Shown here piece by piece: positions 49,976-59,420 of a stretch of 64,000 nt of DNA. The notes beneath the pieces were generated by a model, which searched no databases, was not told the DNA's origin, and saw nothing but the letters and a program-made list of their open reading frames with translations. The translations under genes were made by a program, and so were the position numbers. Source of the stretch: Pseudonocardia kujensis (GTDB taxonomy: Bacteria; Actinomycetota; Actinomycetes; Mycobacteriales; Pseudonocardiaceae); the NCBI RefSeq assembly GCF_021283305.1, contig NZ_JAJSOK010000025.1:38957-102956 (forward strand), given 5' to 3'. Position 1 is the first letter of the stretch. Every line of letters begins with the position of its first letter.

Positions 49976-51466
49976 ATGAGGAGAACGTCCGGCTGGTGGG
50001 GCAGGCGCGCGGTGATCGCGGCTTCGGCACTGCTGCTCGCTGTGGTCAGCCTCGTGGGAGTGGGGCAGGCGTCGGCAGCGGAGGACGAGGGGGTGCCCCC
50101 GGGAGCTCTCCCCGCGCCCTACTCGGGGTGGAACGTGACGGTCGAGCCGATCGACCCGGCGCAGCCGCAGATCCTTCACCTGTCCTTCGACAGCCCGCTC
50201 CTGAAGCGGCGGATGGTCAACACCGTCTACCTCCCGGACGGCTACCGGCGCGACGGGGCGGCGACACCCGTGGTCTACGCCCTGCATGGAACGGTGCTCT
50301 CGCCGCTCGACAACTGTGCGCTGGACCCCGTGCTCGGGGCCGACACAGTCGCGCGCATGCTCGGGTGCGGTGGTGGCTACGTGCAGGACAACCTGTCCGA
50401 CATTCCGTCGCAGCTCGGCGCGATGCGGTTCGCGATCGTCTCGCCGGACACCAGCCCGGAGTACTCCGTCTGCCAGACGTGCCTGTGGATCGACGGGCGC
50501 AACGACCTCCTGCCCAACGTGAAGCCGGTGACGGCCAAGACGCTGCCGGCGGACTCCTTCCTTCACCGCGAGCTCTACCCGCTGGCTGAGGCGCTGTTCG
50601 GCTTCCGGTCAGATCGCTCGGGCCGCGGCGTCATGGGCTTCTCCATGGGCGGGATCGCAGCGGCGCTGCAGGGCATGATCCACCCTGATGACTACTCCTT
50701 CATCGGCTACATCAGCGGTGCCTACGACGTCACCGAGCCGGACCTGAACACCACCATCACCGAACCCCTCGGCTACTACCGCGACCAGGGCTACGGCACC
50801 CACCTCACCGATCCGGTGTGGTGGGCCCAGTTCAACCCGAAGGACATCGCCACCAACCTGCGGGGCGTGCCCATGTCCTTCCTGCTGACGAGCGGCAGCG
50901 GCTGCCTGAACCCGGTGGAGCTCACCCAGAAGTACTGCCAGGGCAGGTTCTCCCCGGTATCGACCCCGTCCGGCGTCTTCGTCGAGACTGTGCTCGCGCA
51001 CAGCCGGGACATCGCCGTGGCCGACCTGGCGGCGAAGAATATCCCGTTCACCACCAAGCGCACCGCGGGAACCCACGGTGCGAACAACGCCGACATGTTC
51101 GCCCAGCACGTCGTCCCCCAGGCCAACAGCACCTTCGCCGCCCCGGTCGCCGCGCCCGACGTGTTCTCTTACCGCAGCGCCTTGCCGGACTTCTCCGTCT
51201 GGGGCTACCACTTCGCCGCCGCCCGCCAGCAGGACGCGTTCCTCGAGCTGACCGAGGTCGACGCCCTGGGCCGGCGGATGGTCGTCGCCGGCCCGGGCCG
51301 GACGACGATCACCACCCCGCCGACCTTCGCTCCGGGCGAGACGTACCGGGTTCGTGTCGAGCAGGCCGGCAGGAACGCCGACCAGGAGGTCCGGGCCGAT
51401 GCGAACGGCCGCGTCACCCTGACGCTCTCCTCCACCGCAGACCCGAGCACGGTGACCGTCTCCTGA
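49976..51466 (+). CDS. Secreted alpha/beta-hydrolase (esterase D-like)
   Basis: A 496-residue exported hydrolase. Residues 1-34 form a Sec signal peptide (basic RRTSGWWGRR, hydrophobic core, ASA cleavage site). The esterase core has VVYALHGTVLSP for the oxyanion loop, the nucleophile Ser in GVMGFSMGGIAAAL (about residue 220), and RTAGTHGANNADMFAQHVV for the likely catalytic His. The last 100 residues look like a beta-rich accessory domain. Cysteines are paired (CLWIDG and GSGCLNP areas), as in secreted proteins. It may release acids from extracellular esters for the neighbouring cluster; the gene is not in its operons. Confidence 0.87.
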   Translation: MRRTSGWWGRRAVIAASALLLAVVSLVGVGQASAAEDEGVPPGALPAPYSGWNVTVEPIDPAQPQILHLSFDSPLLKRRMVNTVYLPDGYRRDGAATPVVYALHGTVLSPLDNCALDPVLGADTVARMLGCGGGYVQDNLSDIPSQLGAMRFAIVSPDTSPEYSVCQTCLWIDGRNDLLPNVKPVTAKTLPADSFLHRELYPLAEALFGFRSDRSGRGVMGFSMGGIAAALQGMIHPDDYSFIGYISGAYDVTEPDLNTTITEPLGYYRDQGYGTHLTDPVWWAQFNPKDIATNLRGVPMSFLLTSGSGCLNPVELTQKYCQGRFSPVSTPSGVFVETVLAHSRDIAVADLAAKNIPFTTKRTAGTHGANNADMFAQHVVPQANSTFAAPVAAPDVFSYRSALPDFSVWGYHFAAARQQDAFLELTEVDALGRRMVVAGPGRTTITTPPTFAPGETYRVRVEQAGRNADQEVRADANGRVTLTLSSTADPSTVTVS

Positions 51467-51495
51467 CATCGGGGCCGGCCCAGGGGGACGCGGTG

Positions 51496-52060
51496 TCATG
51501 CGAACGGCAGGCATCCGCCACCCCCTGGGCGTCGGGCCTCGAGCAGGGCCGCGCCGCCGTAGACCAACTGGTACTCGAGGTAGTTGTCGAGTGCTTCGGG
51601 GCGGACCTCGCGCCCGATACCGCTGTCCTTCATCCCTCCGAACGGGGCCAGGTCGAGGTCGTAGTAGTTGACCCCGATCGTGCCCGTGCGGATCCGCCGG
51701 GCGACGTCGAGGCCCCGCTGCTCGGCCACTGTCAACACCGAACCCGCGAGCCCGTAGTTGCTGTCGTTCGCGATCGCTACGGCGTCGTCCTCGTCGTCGT
51801 AGGGGATCACGGCGAGGACCGGACCGAAGACCTTCTCCCGCGCGAGCGAGTCGCCGATGTCGACGTCGGCGAAGACCGCCGGCTCGACGAGCCAGCCCCG
51901 GTCCGACCAGGCAGGCCTGCCCCCACCCGTCACCAGCCGCGCGGCGCTCTGCTTCGCGCGGTCGATGGGCCCGGGTACCCTGCCCAGGAGCTGCTCGCTG
52001 ACCACTGGGTCGCAGGTCGCCGCCTCGCTGTGGGGGGTCGCGGGACTGTCTCTAGCTCCT
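51496..52060 (-). pseudogene. Aldehyde dehydrogenase, C-terminal fragment cut by IS copy C
   Basis: About 185 codons of an NAD-dependent aldehyde dehydrogenase remain: PVVSEQLLGRV, GGGRPAWSDRGWLVEPAVFADVDIGDSLAREKVFGPVLAVIPY, DSNYGLAGSVLT, and the C-terminal FGGMKDSGIGRE...LEYQLV. The catalytic Cys and the Rossmann half are absent. Reading upstream, the homology runs to within a few bases of the GTCATCCCTG terminus at 52063, so the element insertion (or a later deletion) removed the 5' part. The missing half is not found on the far side of the element. Confidence 0.85.
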
Positions 52061-52333
52061 CTGTCATCCCTGAAAGGGCGGGGCCGGTCAAGTCCGTCGG
52101 AGGTCCGTGATGTGCGTTTCTTGGCGGGGCTCCCGGCGGGGTTGGGCGTGCGTCACCGGAGCCGGGGTCCAGGCGGAGCGCCCGCAGCGGAGCGAGGACG
52201 AACGGCCTGGATGCCGGCGAGGATGGCGCGACACTGGCCGCCGTGGCGGGGGGACGGCAGCGTCGGTTTCGGGGTTGTTGGTTTCCTGCTTCCCGTATGC
52301 CGAAGATCAGCGCGAGGCGGAGCCCCTGATGGG

Positions 52334-52447
52334 GGGCTGCCGGTCATCCCTTCGCTGCGCGGGCGGCGGCATGAAGCGGTGCGGCTCCGACAGGGCGGGG
52401 TCAATCAAGCTGGCGACCACGCCGAAGAGCTGGTGGGGGTCATGACA
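52334..52447. ncRNA. Candidate guide RNA segment of IS copy C
   Basis: This block matches those in copies A and B: GGGGCTGCCGGTCATCCC, TTCGCTGCGCGGGCGGCGGC, then GGGGTCAATCA, GGCGACCACGCCG and GGGGGTCATGACA. The internal GTCATCCCT (52343-52351) again equals the element's right terminus (52063-52071). The flanking 250 bases on the outer side are unrelated to copies A and B. Confidence 0.5.
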
Positions 52448-52483
52448 GAGCACGACCACGCGTCCTGCCGGGCCCGAACCTGC

Positions 52484-53512
52484 TCACGCGGCTCCGCGGG
52501 CGAGCGCGCGGATCTCGCCGTCGCGCAGCCCATAGTAGACCAGGGTGAGCAGTCGGCGCGCGGCCGCAACGACGCCGACGTTGCGGCCGCGGGTGGTGAT
52601 GAGCCGGGAGCGGTCGGCCGCGAGCTTGGTGCCGGAGCGGACGTGCTGGACCGCTTCGATCGCGGCCCAGCGCACCAGCTTGGAGCCCTGTTTGGTGATC
52701 GGGCCACGGCGCACGGTGGTGTCGGACTCGCGGTGCCGCGGGGTCAGCCCGGCCCAGCAGCACAGCTTCTCCGGGCGGGAGAAGCGGCCGATGTCGCCGA
52801 TCTCGGCGACGAAGACGGCGGCGAAGGTCGGGCCCACCCCGCTCAACTGCTGGATCACTCGGTAGCCGCGGTGCCCGGCCAGCCGGTTCGCGATCATCCT
52901 CCGGAACAGGTCGATCTCGCCGTCATAGGCGTCGATCAGTTCCAGCAACGAGTCGATCCGCTGCCGGAACACCAGCTCGAGCGGCGCTTCGCGCAGCCAG
53001 GTCATCCCGGCGGCGCCGAACAGGTCCGAGGCTTGGGGCAGATGCCCCTGCTTGGCCAACGTGGCATGCACCTGGGCCTTCAACCCGCTACGCAGCGCGA
53101 CCAGCTTGGCGCGATAGCGCACCAGCTCACGCAGCTCCCGCTCGGCCGGCGTGGCGATGTACGCCTCAGGCAGCCTGCCCATCCGCAGCAGATCCGCCAG
53201 GTCCGCAGCGTCCCGCGCGTCGTTCTTCACCCGCCGGTACGCGAACCCCTTCACTCCCAGGGGATGCGCCAGATGTACCCGGGCACCGGACGTCTCAAGC
53301 GCGTCGACCGCCCATTACCAGCCGTAGGTGGCCTCCAGCACCACCTCCGGATCCGGGCCGGCCTTGGCCAGTTCCAACCCGAGCGCGACCGGGTCGTTGT
53401 CGATACGGACCGTGTCCAGTCGCTCCCCCTGACCGGACATCCGCACGATGACACTGCGGCGGCGGTGCAGGTCGATCCCCACGTATTGGCATCCGTCGTA
53501 GTCTGCGTTCAC
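52484..53512 (-). pseudogene. IS110-family transposase with a single nonsense codon (copy C)
   Basis: Colinear with the intact copy A over its whole length (GIDLHRRRSVIVRM, VVLEATYGW, NDARDAADLADLLRMGRLPEAY, LSGVGPTFAAVFVAEIGD, ITKQGSKLVRWAAIEAVQ), including all four DEDD residues. Where copy A has Tyr in YGWYWA, copy C has TAA (53315-53317), a TAC-to-TAA change. The start GTG at 53512 corresponds to that of copy A. An internal restart downstream would lack the first Asp and Glu. One base change would restore it. Confidence 0.85.
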
Positions 53513-53599
53513 CGGGGCCTCCCTCAACGTGTCGTTGCTGAGCACCCCCGAGCATCCGCTCGGGACCACGAAGGGCGGAGGCCCCGCCCTTTCATCGCA

Positions 53600-54300
53600 T
53601 CAAGCGGCGAGTCGGGCGGGACTGACCCGGGCGTCTGCCTGTAACGCTCGGTAAATGACGTCGGAGAGTCGACGCTTGAGGATCCGGAGGGCTTCCACCC
53701 ACCGTCGCCAGCGACCTTGCGGCGGGCGAGCATGGCTCTGGCGTCGGGGTGGCAGCGGGCCTGAGTCATCGCGATGCGGTGCAGCGCGGCGTTGAGCTGC
53801 CGGTTGCCGGTGCGGGAGACTCGATGCCGAGCCCGGTTCGACGACCACACCGGCAAGGGCGCGGTGCCGTTGTCTTGCGTAGGCGTCCTTGGAGGCGAAC
53901 CGGTCGACACCGGCGGTCTCGCCGATGATCTTTGCCGCCGTCAGATGCGCGCAGCCGGGTATGGCCAGCAGGGCGGGGGCCATAGCTTCGACCTGGCTGT
54001 GGAGCTCGCGGGTCAGCTCGTCGATATCGGCGGTGAGCCGTCGCAGCTGCGCAACGAGCTTGAGCGCGAGTCGGACGACGAGCTGGTTGTCGTCGGTGCC
54101 GGCACGGCGCTGCTGGAGCTTGTCGTAGGCGCTGCGCCGGTCGAGCGAGCGCGGGGTGGGGTCCCATACGGGGTCGAGCTCGTATGGGTGCCAGCGCAGC
54201 CGGTTGATCACCCGGGTGAGTTCGGCGACGAGGCCGTCGCGGTGGTCGGTCAGCAGCCGCACGTCGCGGTCGGGGCCGTCGAGCCGCGCGGTGGGCAGGT
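53600..54300 (-). pseudogene. IS110-family transposase (second type), C-terminal part, frameshifted
   Basis: Read leftward: LDGPDRDVRLLTDHRDGLVAEL, INRLRWHPYELDPVWDPTPRSL, QVEAMAPALLAIPGCAHLTAAKIIGETAGVDRFASKDAYARQ. It then continues, after a frame change at about 53875, as NGTAPLPVWSSNRARHRVSR and TGNRQLNAALHRIAMTQARCH, and after another as ALRILKRRLSDVIYRALQAD to a stop at 53600. The stop codon coincides with the terminus of copy C. The first third with the DEDD start is missing. The 125 bases between it and the next gene show nothing clear. Confidence 0.7.
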
Positions 54301-54427
54301 CGGGTTCGCGCCGCACGCTGGGTGGTGCCGAGGAAGACGCTTCCGGCGCCCAGCAGGCCCGCCGCGACGGCACCCCGAACCAATGCCCGCGCTGCCCGCA
54401 GCGCTCCCGCCTTCCGATAAGGACGCC

Positions 54428-56084
54428 ATGTCACGCAGCCGCCTGGTTGGCCGCCCCTCGACAACGGGTGACGACCACCAGCTCAACACCACCACACTCA
54501 TCAGGCACGCCGCACGCACCTTTGGCGACCAGTCCGTCGTTTACCGCGACCGCGGCGAGTGGCAGAGCTACGCCTTCGCCGAATGCTACGAGCGGGTGTG
54601 CCGCGCGGCGCAGGCGCTGACTCGGCTCGGTATCGGCGCCGGCGATACGGTCGGAGTGCTCGACTGGAACAGCCGACGGCACTTCGAGCTCTACTGGGCG
54701 ATACCAGGCATCGCTGCGGTGATGTTGCAGCTGAACCTGCGTCTGGGCGAGGAGGACCTATCCTATGTTGTCCGCCACAGTGAGGCCGAGTGGATCGCTG
54801 TCGACTCGAGTCTGCTGCCACTCGCCGGCGACTAATCCCCAGATCAAGGGCTGGATCCTGCTCAGCGATCGAGCACCCGCCGACACCGGAATCGACACCA
54901 GCCTCGCACCGCTGCATCAGTACGAAGAGCTGCTCGACAAGCAGGACGCCGCCATGGAGTGGGCGGAGATCGACGAACGGTCCGCCTACAGCGCCTGCTA
55001 CACGACGGGGACGACAGGTCGACCGAAAGGTGTCTACTACTCCCACCGCGCCATTTATCTCCATGCCATGGCGGAGGCGGCTGCCCTGAACATGGGGCTG
55101 GCCGACACCACCATGCTCATCACCCCCATGTTCCACGCCCAGTGCTGGGGTCTCCCCCAAGCCGCAACCCTCGCTGGCAGCAAAATCGTCCTTCCGGGCC
55201 GGTATCGGGCAGACGACGCCGGGCTTTTGGTCGAGGCCTTCTCCAAGTTCCACGTGAGCGTGGCAAACGGCGCCCCCATCATCTTCGAGCCCATACTCGA
55301 CTACATCCGCAAGAACAACATCACCCTTGACCTGCGCGGCGCGCGCCTTCTCTCCGGCTCCAGCGAGCCACCCCTCGAGCTGATGCGAGGGCTGTCCGAG
55401 GAGACCGGGGCAGAGGTCATCCACGCCTACGGTGCCACCGAGACCAGCCCCGTCGTCGCGGTCAACCGGCGGAAACCACACCTGTCGGACACGCTCGGTG
55501 AGTCGGAACTCTGGGAGCTCAAACGCAAGCAGGGGCTCCCGGTCACCGGCGTAGACCTGGTCCTTCTCGACGAAAACGGTCAGCCGCAACCCCACGACGG
55601 AGCCAGTGTCGGAGAAATCTGCCTACGAGGCCCCTGGATCACCGCCCGCTACCACGCGATGCCCGACTCGGAGGACCGCTTCACCTCCGACGGGTACTGG
55701 AGGAGCGGCGACGTCGGAACAATCGACGCCAACGGCTACCTCAAACTCACCGATCGAATCAAGGACGTCATCAAAAGTGGCGGCGAGTGGATATCATCCA
55801 TCGACCTGGAGAACGCGCTGCTCGGCCATCCGGCGGTGCGGGAGGCGGCTGTCGTCGGGGTGCCACACCGGCGATGGCAGGAACGAGCAGTCGGCGTGGT
55901 CGTCCTTTACGAAGGCGTGACGGTGACCGAACAAGAGCTGCGGGGACACCTCGCCTCCCGTTTCGCAAAATGGCAGGTTCCGGAGCGGATCTTTGTCGCA
56001 TCCCACATCCCGCGAACAAGCGTCGGGAAGATCAAGAAGATGGAGCTGCGAGAGCGATTCTGGGACACTTATATGAAAGAATAG
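54428..56084 (+). pseudogene. AMP-dependent acyl-CoA synthetase split by a frameshift
   Basis: From the ATG at 54428 the first frame encodes the N-terminus (TTTLIRHAARTFGDQSVVYRD, GIGAGDTVGVLDWNSRRHFELYWAIPGIAAVMLQLNLRL) and stops at 54835 after SSLLPLAGD. The rest continues in another frame from about 54830 (NPQIKGWILLSDR) with the P-loop TTGTTGRPKGVYYSHRA, YGATETSP, YWRSGDVGTIDANG, the hinge [20 protein letters not shown] and catalytic Lys in TSVGKIKKMEL. The full product would be about 550 residues, similar to medium-chain/DMSP-type ligases. Adjacent IS debris favours a true pseudogene, but a one-base sequencing error is possible. Confidence 0.8.
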
Positions 56085-56338
56085 GCCGCGAGGAAAGGCC
56101 GGCCGGTTCTTACCCAGAACCCGGGTGAGCCCGGAGGAACAAGGGAAGTGCCCAGGTCGCGTAGTCGCTCAGGTGCACGAGGGCCCAGAGGTGCCGGGGG
56201 ACGCACACGATCTCGGCATCCCTCGAGATAGACGGGCTGACGGTGCGGACGCGACCTGGCTGTGCGGCTGACTGGGCCCGGCGGACACCCTGCCGCCCGC
56301 GCTTCCGGTGACCCCGAGCCGGGATGGAGCCCGTGATC

Positions 56339-58207
56339 TCAGAGGAGAAGAACGACGGTGCCGAGTGCGGCGAACACCACTGCAACGATGCTCATCCCGA
56401 CGGGCACTCTTGGTCGACCGAGGAGCTTGGTCAGGACGGCGGCGGTACCGGCGCCGAGGGCGGGGCCGTAGGCATTGACCGGGTTCGGCAGGATCAGGGC
56501 GAGGAACATCCCGAGAAGCACCAGCACTGCCCGTGGGAACAGCTCGTCGAGCCACCAGTTCGGCCGGGCTCGCCGCCGACCGGCTGAGATCGGGGCAGGG
56601 TCTGGTCGCGGGGCCGGGTCGGGGTGAGCTGCGGCCACGAGCTCACCGAGGGATTCCCGCGCGTCGTCTGAGCGTGCGATCTCGGCGGGATCGACGAGGA
56701 CGTAGCCGGAGGCGGTGGACAGGGACTGCCATCGCGGGGTGCGCTCGGCGCGCTCGAGCAGCTCGTCGGCCAGTTGCAGGCGGTCGTCGCGTTCGGTGAC
56801 GATGGCGGGCAGGGCAGGGAGTTCTCGGACCATGTCGTCGAGCAGGACGAGCTCGTCAGCAGTGCCGGGGTCGAGGTGGAGGACCTGGCCGTCCGGCCAG
56901 TCCCGCGCAAGGTCGCTGATGCGGTACCAGCGGCGCGGAGGTCGGGTGGGGAGCATGCGGTCGAGGACCTGGACGGAGCTGAACGCCGCGACCACGTGCG
57001 GGTTGTCGTTCGTGCCGGCGCCGAACACCCGCGGTGCCCCGTGGTCGTCGAGCAGCACCACCACGTTCCGCCTGGCGAGCGTGGCCATGACGTGGGAGTC
57101 CGGGGGCCAAGGCTGGGCGAGCGCCACGGGGTGCGCGGCGATCCCGAGGCTTTCGGTCACCGCCCGGCGGAGCCCGTGGAGGGCGTCATTGACCAGTTGC
57201 TGCTCGAGGTCGGCTACTGCGAGCAGCGTCGTGCGTCCGGCGCTCAGCTCGTCGATCTCGTCGAGGGCAACCACAGCTCCTCCCGGTAGGTCGGGGTCGA
57301 CGAGCAGGGAAGCCTCGCCGGGGTATTCGGACCGAAGCTCCGCTACCAGCCGCACGACGTGCCCGCTGGCCGCGTTGCCGACGACATGGTCGAACCCGTC
57401 GGCGGTGGTGAAGGCGATGACATGCCCGGGGTCCTCGGGGTGGGGTAGGTGGACGGGCCAAGACGTCCCGGTGGGCGTCAGTGGAATGTAGAGCCGCGCG
57501 GTGGCGAGCAGCTGGGCCCACTGCTGGCCGTTCCTGCGAGCCAGAGCGGTGCCGAGGGCTTCGGCATGGCGGCGGTCAGAATCGTCAGGGGCAGGGGAAC
57601 CTCGCCGACACAGCCGGCGCAGGCGGGTGCGGGGCAGGTCGACCGCGTCGAAGAGGACGGCCAGGCGCTCGCGGTCATCGGCATCGGTGGGAATCCGGTG
57701 TTTGAGCAGCAGGTGCGCGACGCCATCGGCGAAATGCTCCAGGTCCTCGAAGGCCCAGGCGGCGTCTTCGTCGTCGATCTCGATCTGCCACCGATCCGGC
57801 TCGGGCACCAGCGGTACGAAGCGGCGGGACGCTTGCCGGGCCAGAGTAGCGATGTCGACGCCAAAGGATCCGGCCATTACGGGCAGGCTCTTCAGGGTGG
57901 CGGCGAGCCGAGCGACCGCGTTGGTGGTGTAGGCGTCGGACAGCCCGGCGCCGGCGAAGGTGGCCACGTAGCGGCGTAGCTCGACGTGTTCGCGGTAGGT
58001 GATCGCGCTGGCCGAGCGGGACAACCCGTGGACCACCGACCCGGCGGCCAGCAGCCACTCGCCCGCGTTGCGGTAGGCCTGTGCGTTCTGCAGTGAAGTG
58101 GGGTGCAGGCGATCGGCGAAGCGCTCGGGGAGCGTGGCCATCCCCCGTGCCACCTCGACCTCAGACAGCGCTGCTGTGGGCGGCTGCCCGGTGAAGTCCT
58201 CATTCAT
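56339..58207 (-). CDS. Membrane-anchored protein with two SseB-like domains
   Basis: A 622-residue protein of unknown role. Residues about 235-330 (LLATARLYIPLTPTGTSW, VIAFTTADGFDHVVGN, GEASLLVDPDLPGGAVV) resemble the SseB N-terminal domain. A second, weaker copy occurs at about 400-480 (RVFGAGTNDNPHVVAAFSS, RWYRISDLARDWPDGQVLHLDPG). Two or three hydrophobic helices end the chain (AVLVLLGMFLALILPNPV, VPVGMSIVAVVFAALGTVVLLL), so most of the protein probably faces the cytoplasm. The ATG at 58207 lies within the TetR stop (8-base overlap), so the two are co-translated. Confidence 0.75.
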   Translation of the reverse strand: MNEDFTGQPPTAALSEVEVARGMATLPERFADRLHPTSLQNAQAYRNAGEWLLAAGSVVHGLSRSASAITYREHVELRRYVATFAGAGLSDAYTTNAVARLAATLKSLPVMAGSFGVDIATLARQASRRFVPLVPEPDRWQIEIDDEDAAWAFEDLEHFADGVAHLLLKHRIPTDADDRERLAVLFDAVDLPRTRLRRLCRRGSPAPDDSDRRHAEALGTALARRNGQQWAQLLATARLYIPLTPTGTSWPVHLPHPEDPGHVIAFTTADGFDHVVGNAASGHVVRLVAELRSEYPGEASLLVDPDLPGGAVVALDEIDELSAGRTTLLAVADLEQQLVNDALHGLRRAVTESLGIAAHPVALAQPWPPDSHVMATLARRNVVVLLDDHGAPRVFGAGTNDNPHVVAAFSSVQVLDRMLPTRPPRRWYRISDLARDWPDGQVLHLDPGTADELVLLDDMVRELPALPAIVTERDDRLQLADELLERAERTPRWQSLSTASGYVLVDPAEIARSDDARESLGELVAAAHPDPAPRPDPAPISAGRRRARPNWWLDELFPRAVLVLLGMFLALILPNPVNAYGPALGAGTAAVLTKLLGRPRVPVGMSIVAVVFAALGTVVLLL

Positions 58208-58901
58208 GGGAGCTGCCGCTTCCTGACCAGACCGACGAGGCACGGGCAGGCGTCACGCCGAGCGAGCTGAACAGCACCTGGAGGCAACGCTCGCGCAGCT
58301 GTTCGCGCGGCACCTCGCTCCCATCGAGCCAGGACATGCCCACGGTGGCCAGGAACGACACCCAGCCGCGCACAGCCACCCGCTGCAACGGGTCCGGGTC
58401 GAGCTCGCCGAACAGCGCGAGGATCCGACGGGCCTGGCGGGCGTGTGCCCGCTCCACGAGCTCCCGGGCAGCGGAGTGGGCGGAGACGGCGCTGCGGTAG
58501 ATCGACCGGTACCACTGCGGATGCGCGGCGACGAAGTCGAAGTAGGCGTCCAGCCCGGCCCGAACCGTCGCCTCCCGTGTCCCCGGCGGGCTGTCCGGCG
58601 CGGCCGGCGCGACTCGGGTGGCCCGGGCGAGCGCGTCGAGCTGGCGGGCCATCACGGCCAGGAAGAACGCCACCTTGTCCGGGAAGTAGTGATACAGCAG
58701 CCCCCGCGACACCCCCGCCGCTGCGGCGATGTCGGCAATCTCCACCTCGTCGTAGCCCCGCTCGGCGAACAGCACGACCCCGGCCTCGAGCAGCTGATCC
58801 CGACGTGCGGCGGCCTCCATCCGGACCCGCCGCCGGCCGTTCCCGCCGGTGCTGCGGGTGCCACCGGCAGGGGTGAGGCCCGTTGACTCGACTTCGATCA
58901 T
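58200..58901 (-). CDS. TetR-family transcriptional regulator
   Basis: A 233-residue regulator. The helix-turn-helix is FAERGYDEVEIADIAAAAGVSRGLLYHYFPDKVAFF (about residues 45-80), followed by a helical domain with AHPQWYRSIYRSAVSAHSAARELVERA. The 27 residues before MEAAARRDQLLEAG are low-complexity, so the true start could be the ATG at 58820. It is co-translated with the SseB-domain membrane protein and diverges from a secreted-protein gene across a palindrome, suggesting control of both. Confidence 0.87.
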   Translation of the reverse strand: MIEVESTGLTPAGGTRSTGGNGRRRVRMEAAARRDQLLEAGVVLFAERGYDEVEIADIAAAAGVSRGLLYHYFPDKVAFFLAVMARQLDALARATRVAPAAPDSPPGTREATVRAGLDAYFDFVAAHPQWYRSIYRSAVSAHSAARELVERAHARQARRILALFGELDPDPLQRVAVRGWVSFLATVGMSWLDGSEVPREQLRERCLQVLFSSLGVTPARASSVWSGSGSSHE

Positions 58902-58929
58902 GAAGCTAACTTTCGTCGGGTGCAGCTAC

Positions 58930-58942
58930 TGAACGCAGTTCA
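58930..58942. promoter_or_regulatory. Palindromic TetR-type operator between divergent genes
   Basis: TGAAC-GCA-GTTCA is a perfect inverted repeat 29 bases upstream of the TetR start. It overlaps the first codons of the longest reading of the secreted protein, which argues for that gene starting further downstream. Confidence 0.5.
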
Positions 58943-58991
58943 ACAACACTACCGGCGGTTGTCGGCGGCCCGCGCTTCGGGGCGCGGGCGG

Positions 58992-59351
58992 GTGCTGCGC
59001 CGTCGGGTGGGTGCGTTGATCGTGGCGCTCGGCACGGTGGTCGGGCTGATGGTGGTGGCCGGGCCGGCCTACGCGGACTCGCGCGGCTGCAACGGTGAGA
59101 TCTGCCTGCAGCTGTGGGGCTCGGTCGGCCCGGACCCGATCACCGCGCGCATCACCTACACCGGCGGCAACCAGCTGGCCAAGTCCTACGGGCTGGTCAC
59201 CCAGCACAACGGTGTGTTCTGGGTCGGCTCGCCCACCAACTCGGCGACCTTCTCCAACATGCGCATAGCGCAAGGGCAGGTATGCGCCACCATCCGATGG
59301 GCCGGCAGCCAGAACGGCCCGCCCGGCTACCCGTGCCTGCAACTGCGCTGA
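58992..59351 (+). CDS. Small secreted protein of unknown function
   Basis: A precursor of about 119 residues from the GTG at 58992 (a GTG at 58920 gives 143). The N-terminus RRRVGALIVALGTVVGLMVVAGPAYA|DS is a clear Sec signal peptide. The mature part of about 90 residues has four cysteines (CNGEIC, VCATIRW, YPCLQLR) that could form two disulfides, and a beta-strand-rich pattern (ARITYTGGNQL, FWVGSPTNSATF). No family was recognised. Confidence 0.7.
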   Translation: MLRRRVGALIVALGTVVGLMVVAGPAYADSRGCNGEICLQLWGSVGPDPITARITYTGGNQLAKSYGLVTQHNGVFWVGSPTNSATFSNMRIAQGQVCATIRWAGSQNGPPGYPCLQLR

Positions 59352-59420
59352 GCGCGTTCGTTGGTCGCCCACCGCGCTGGGGGTGTGGTGGGCGACTCCT
59401 GGCAGAAAGTCGGTCTACCC

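Larger units (their letters stand above)
52063..53602 (-). mobile_element. IS110-family (IS1111-type) element, copy C
   Basis: An element of about 1.54 kb with both ends. GGCCCCGCCCTTTCA at 53580-53594 and TGAAAGGGCGGGGCC at 52071-52085 are a perfect 15-bp subterminal inverted repeat. The outer ends are GTCATCCCTG (52063-52072) and TCATCGCATCA (53592-53602). The two arms differ from copy A in the same positions, keeping the repeat perfect. It sits between a truncated aldehyde dehydrogenase and the exact 3' end of another IS110 transposase gene. Confidence 0.87.

Noticed and set aside
52107..52445. Open frames of 80-112 codons in the 3' flank of IS copy C
   Set aside because: They coincide with the conserved non-coding block, are not conserved as protein in copies A and B, and lack ribosome-binding sites.
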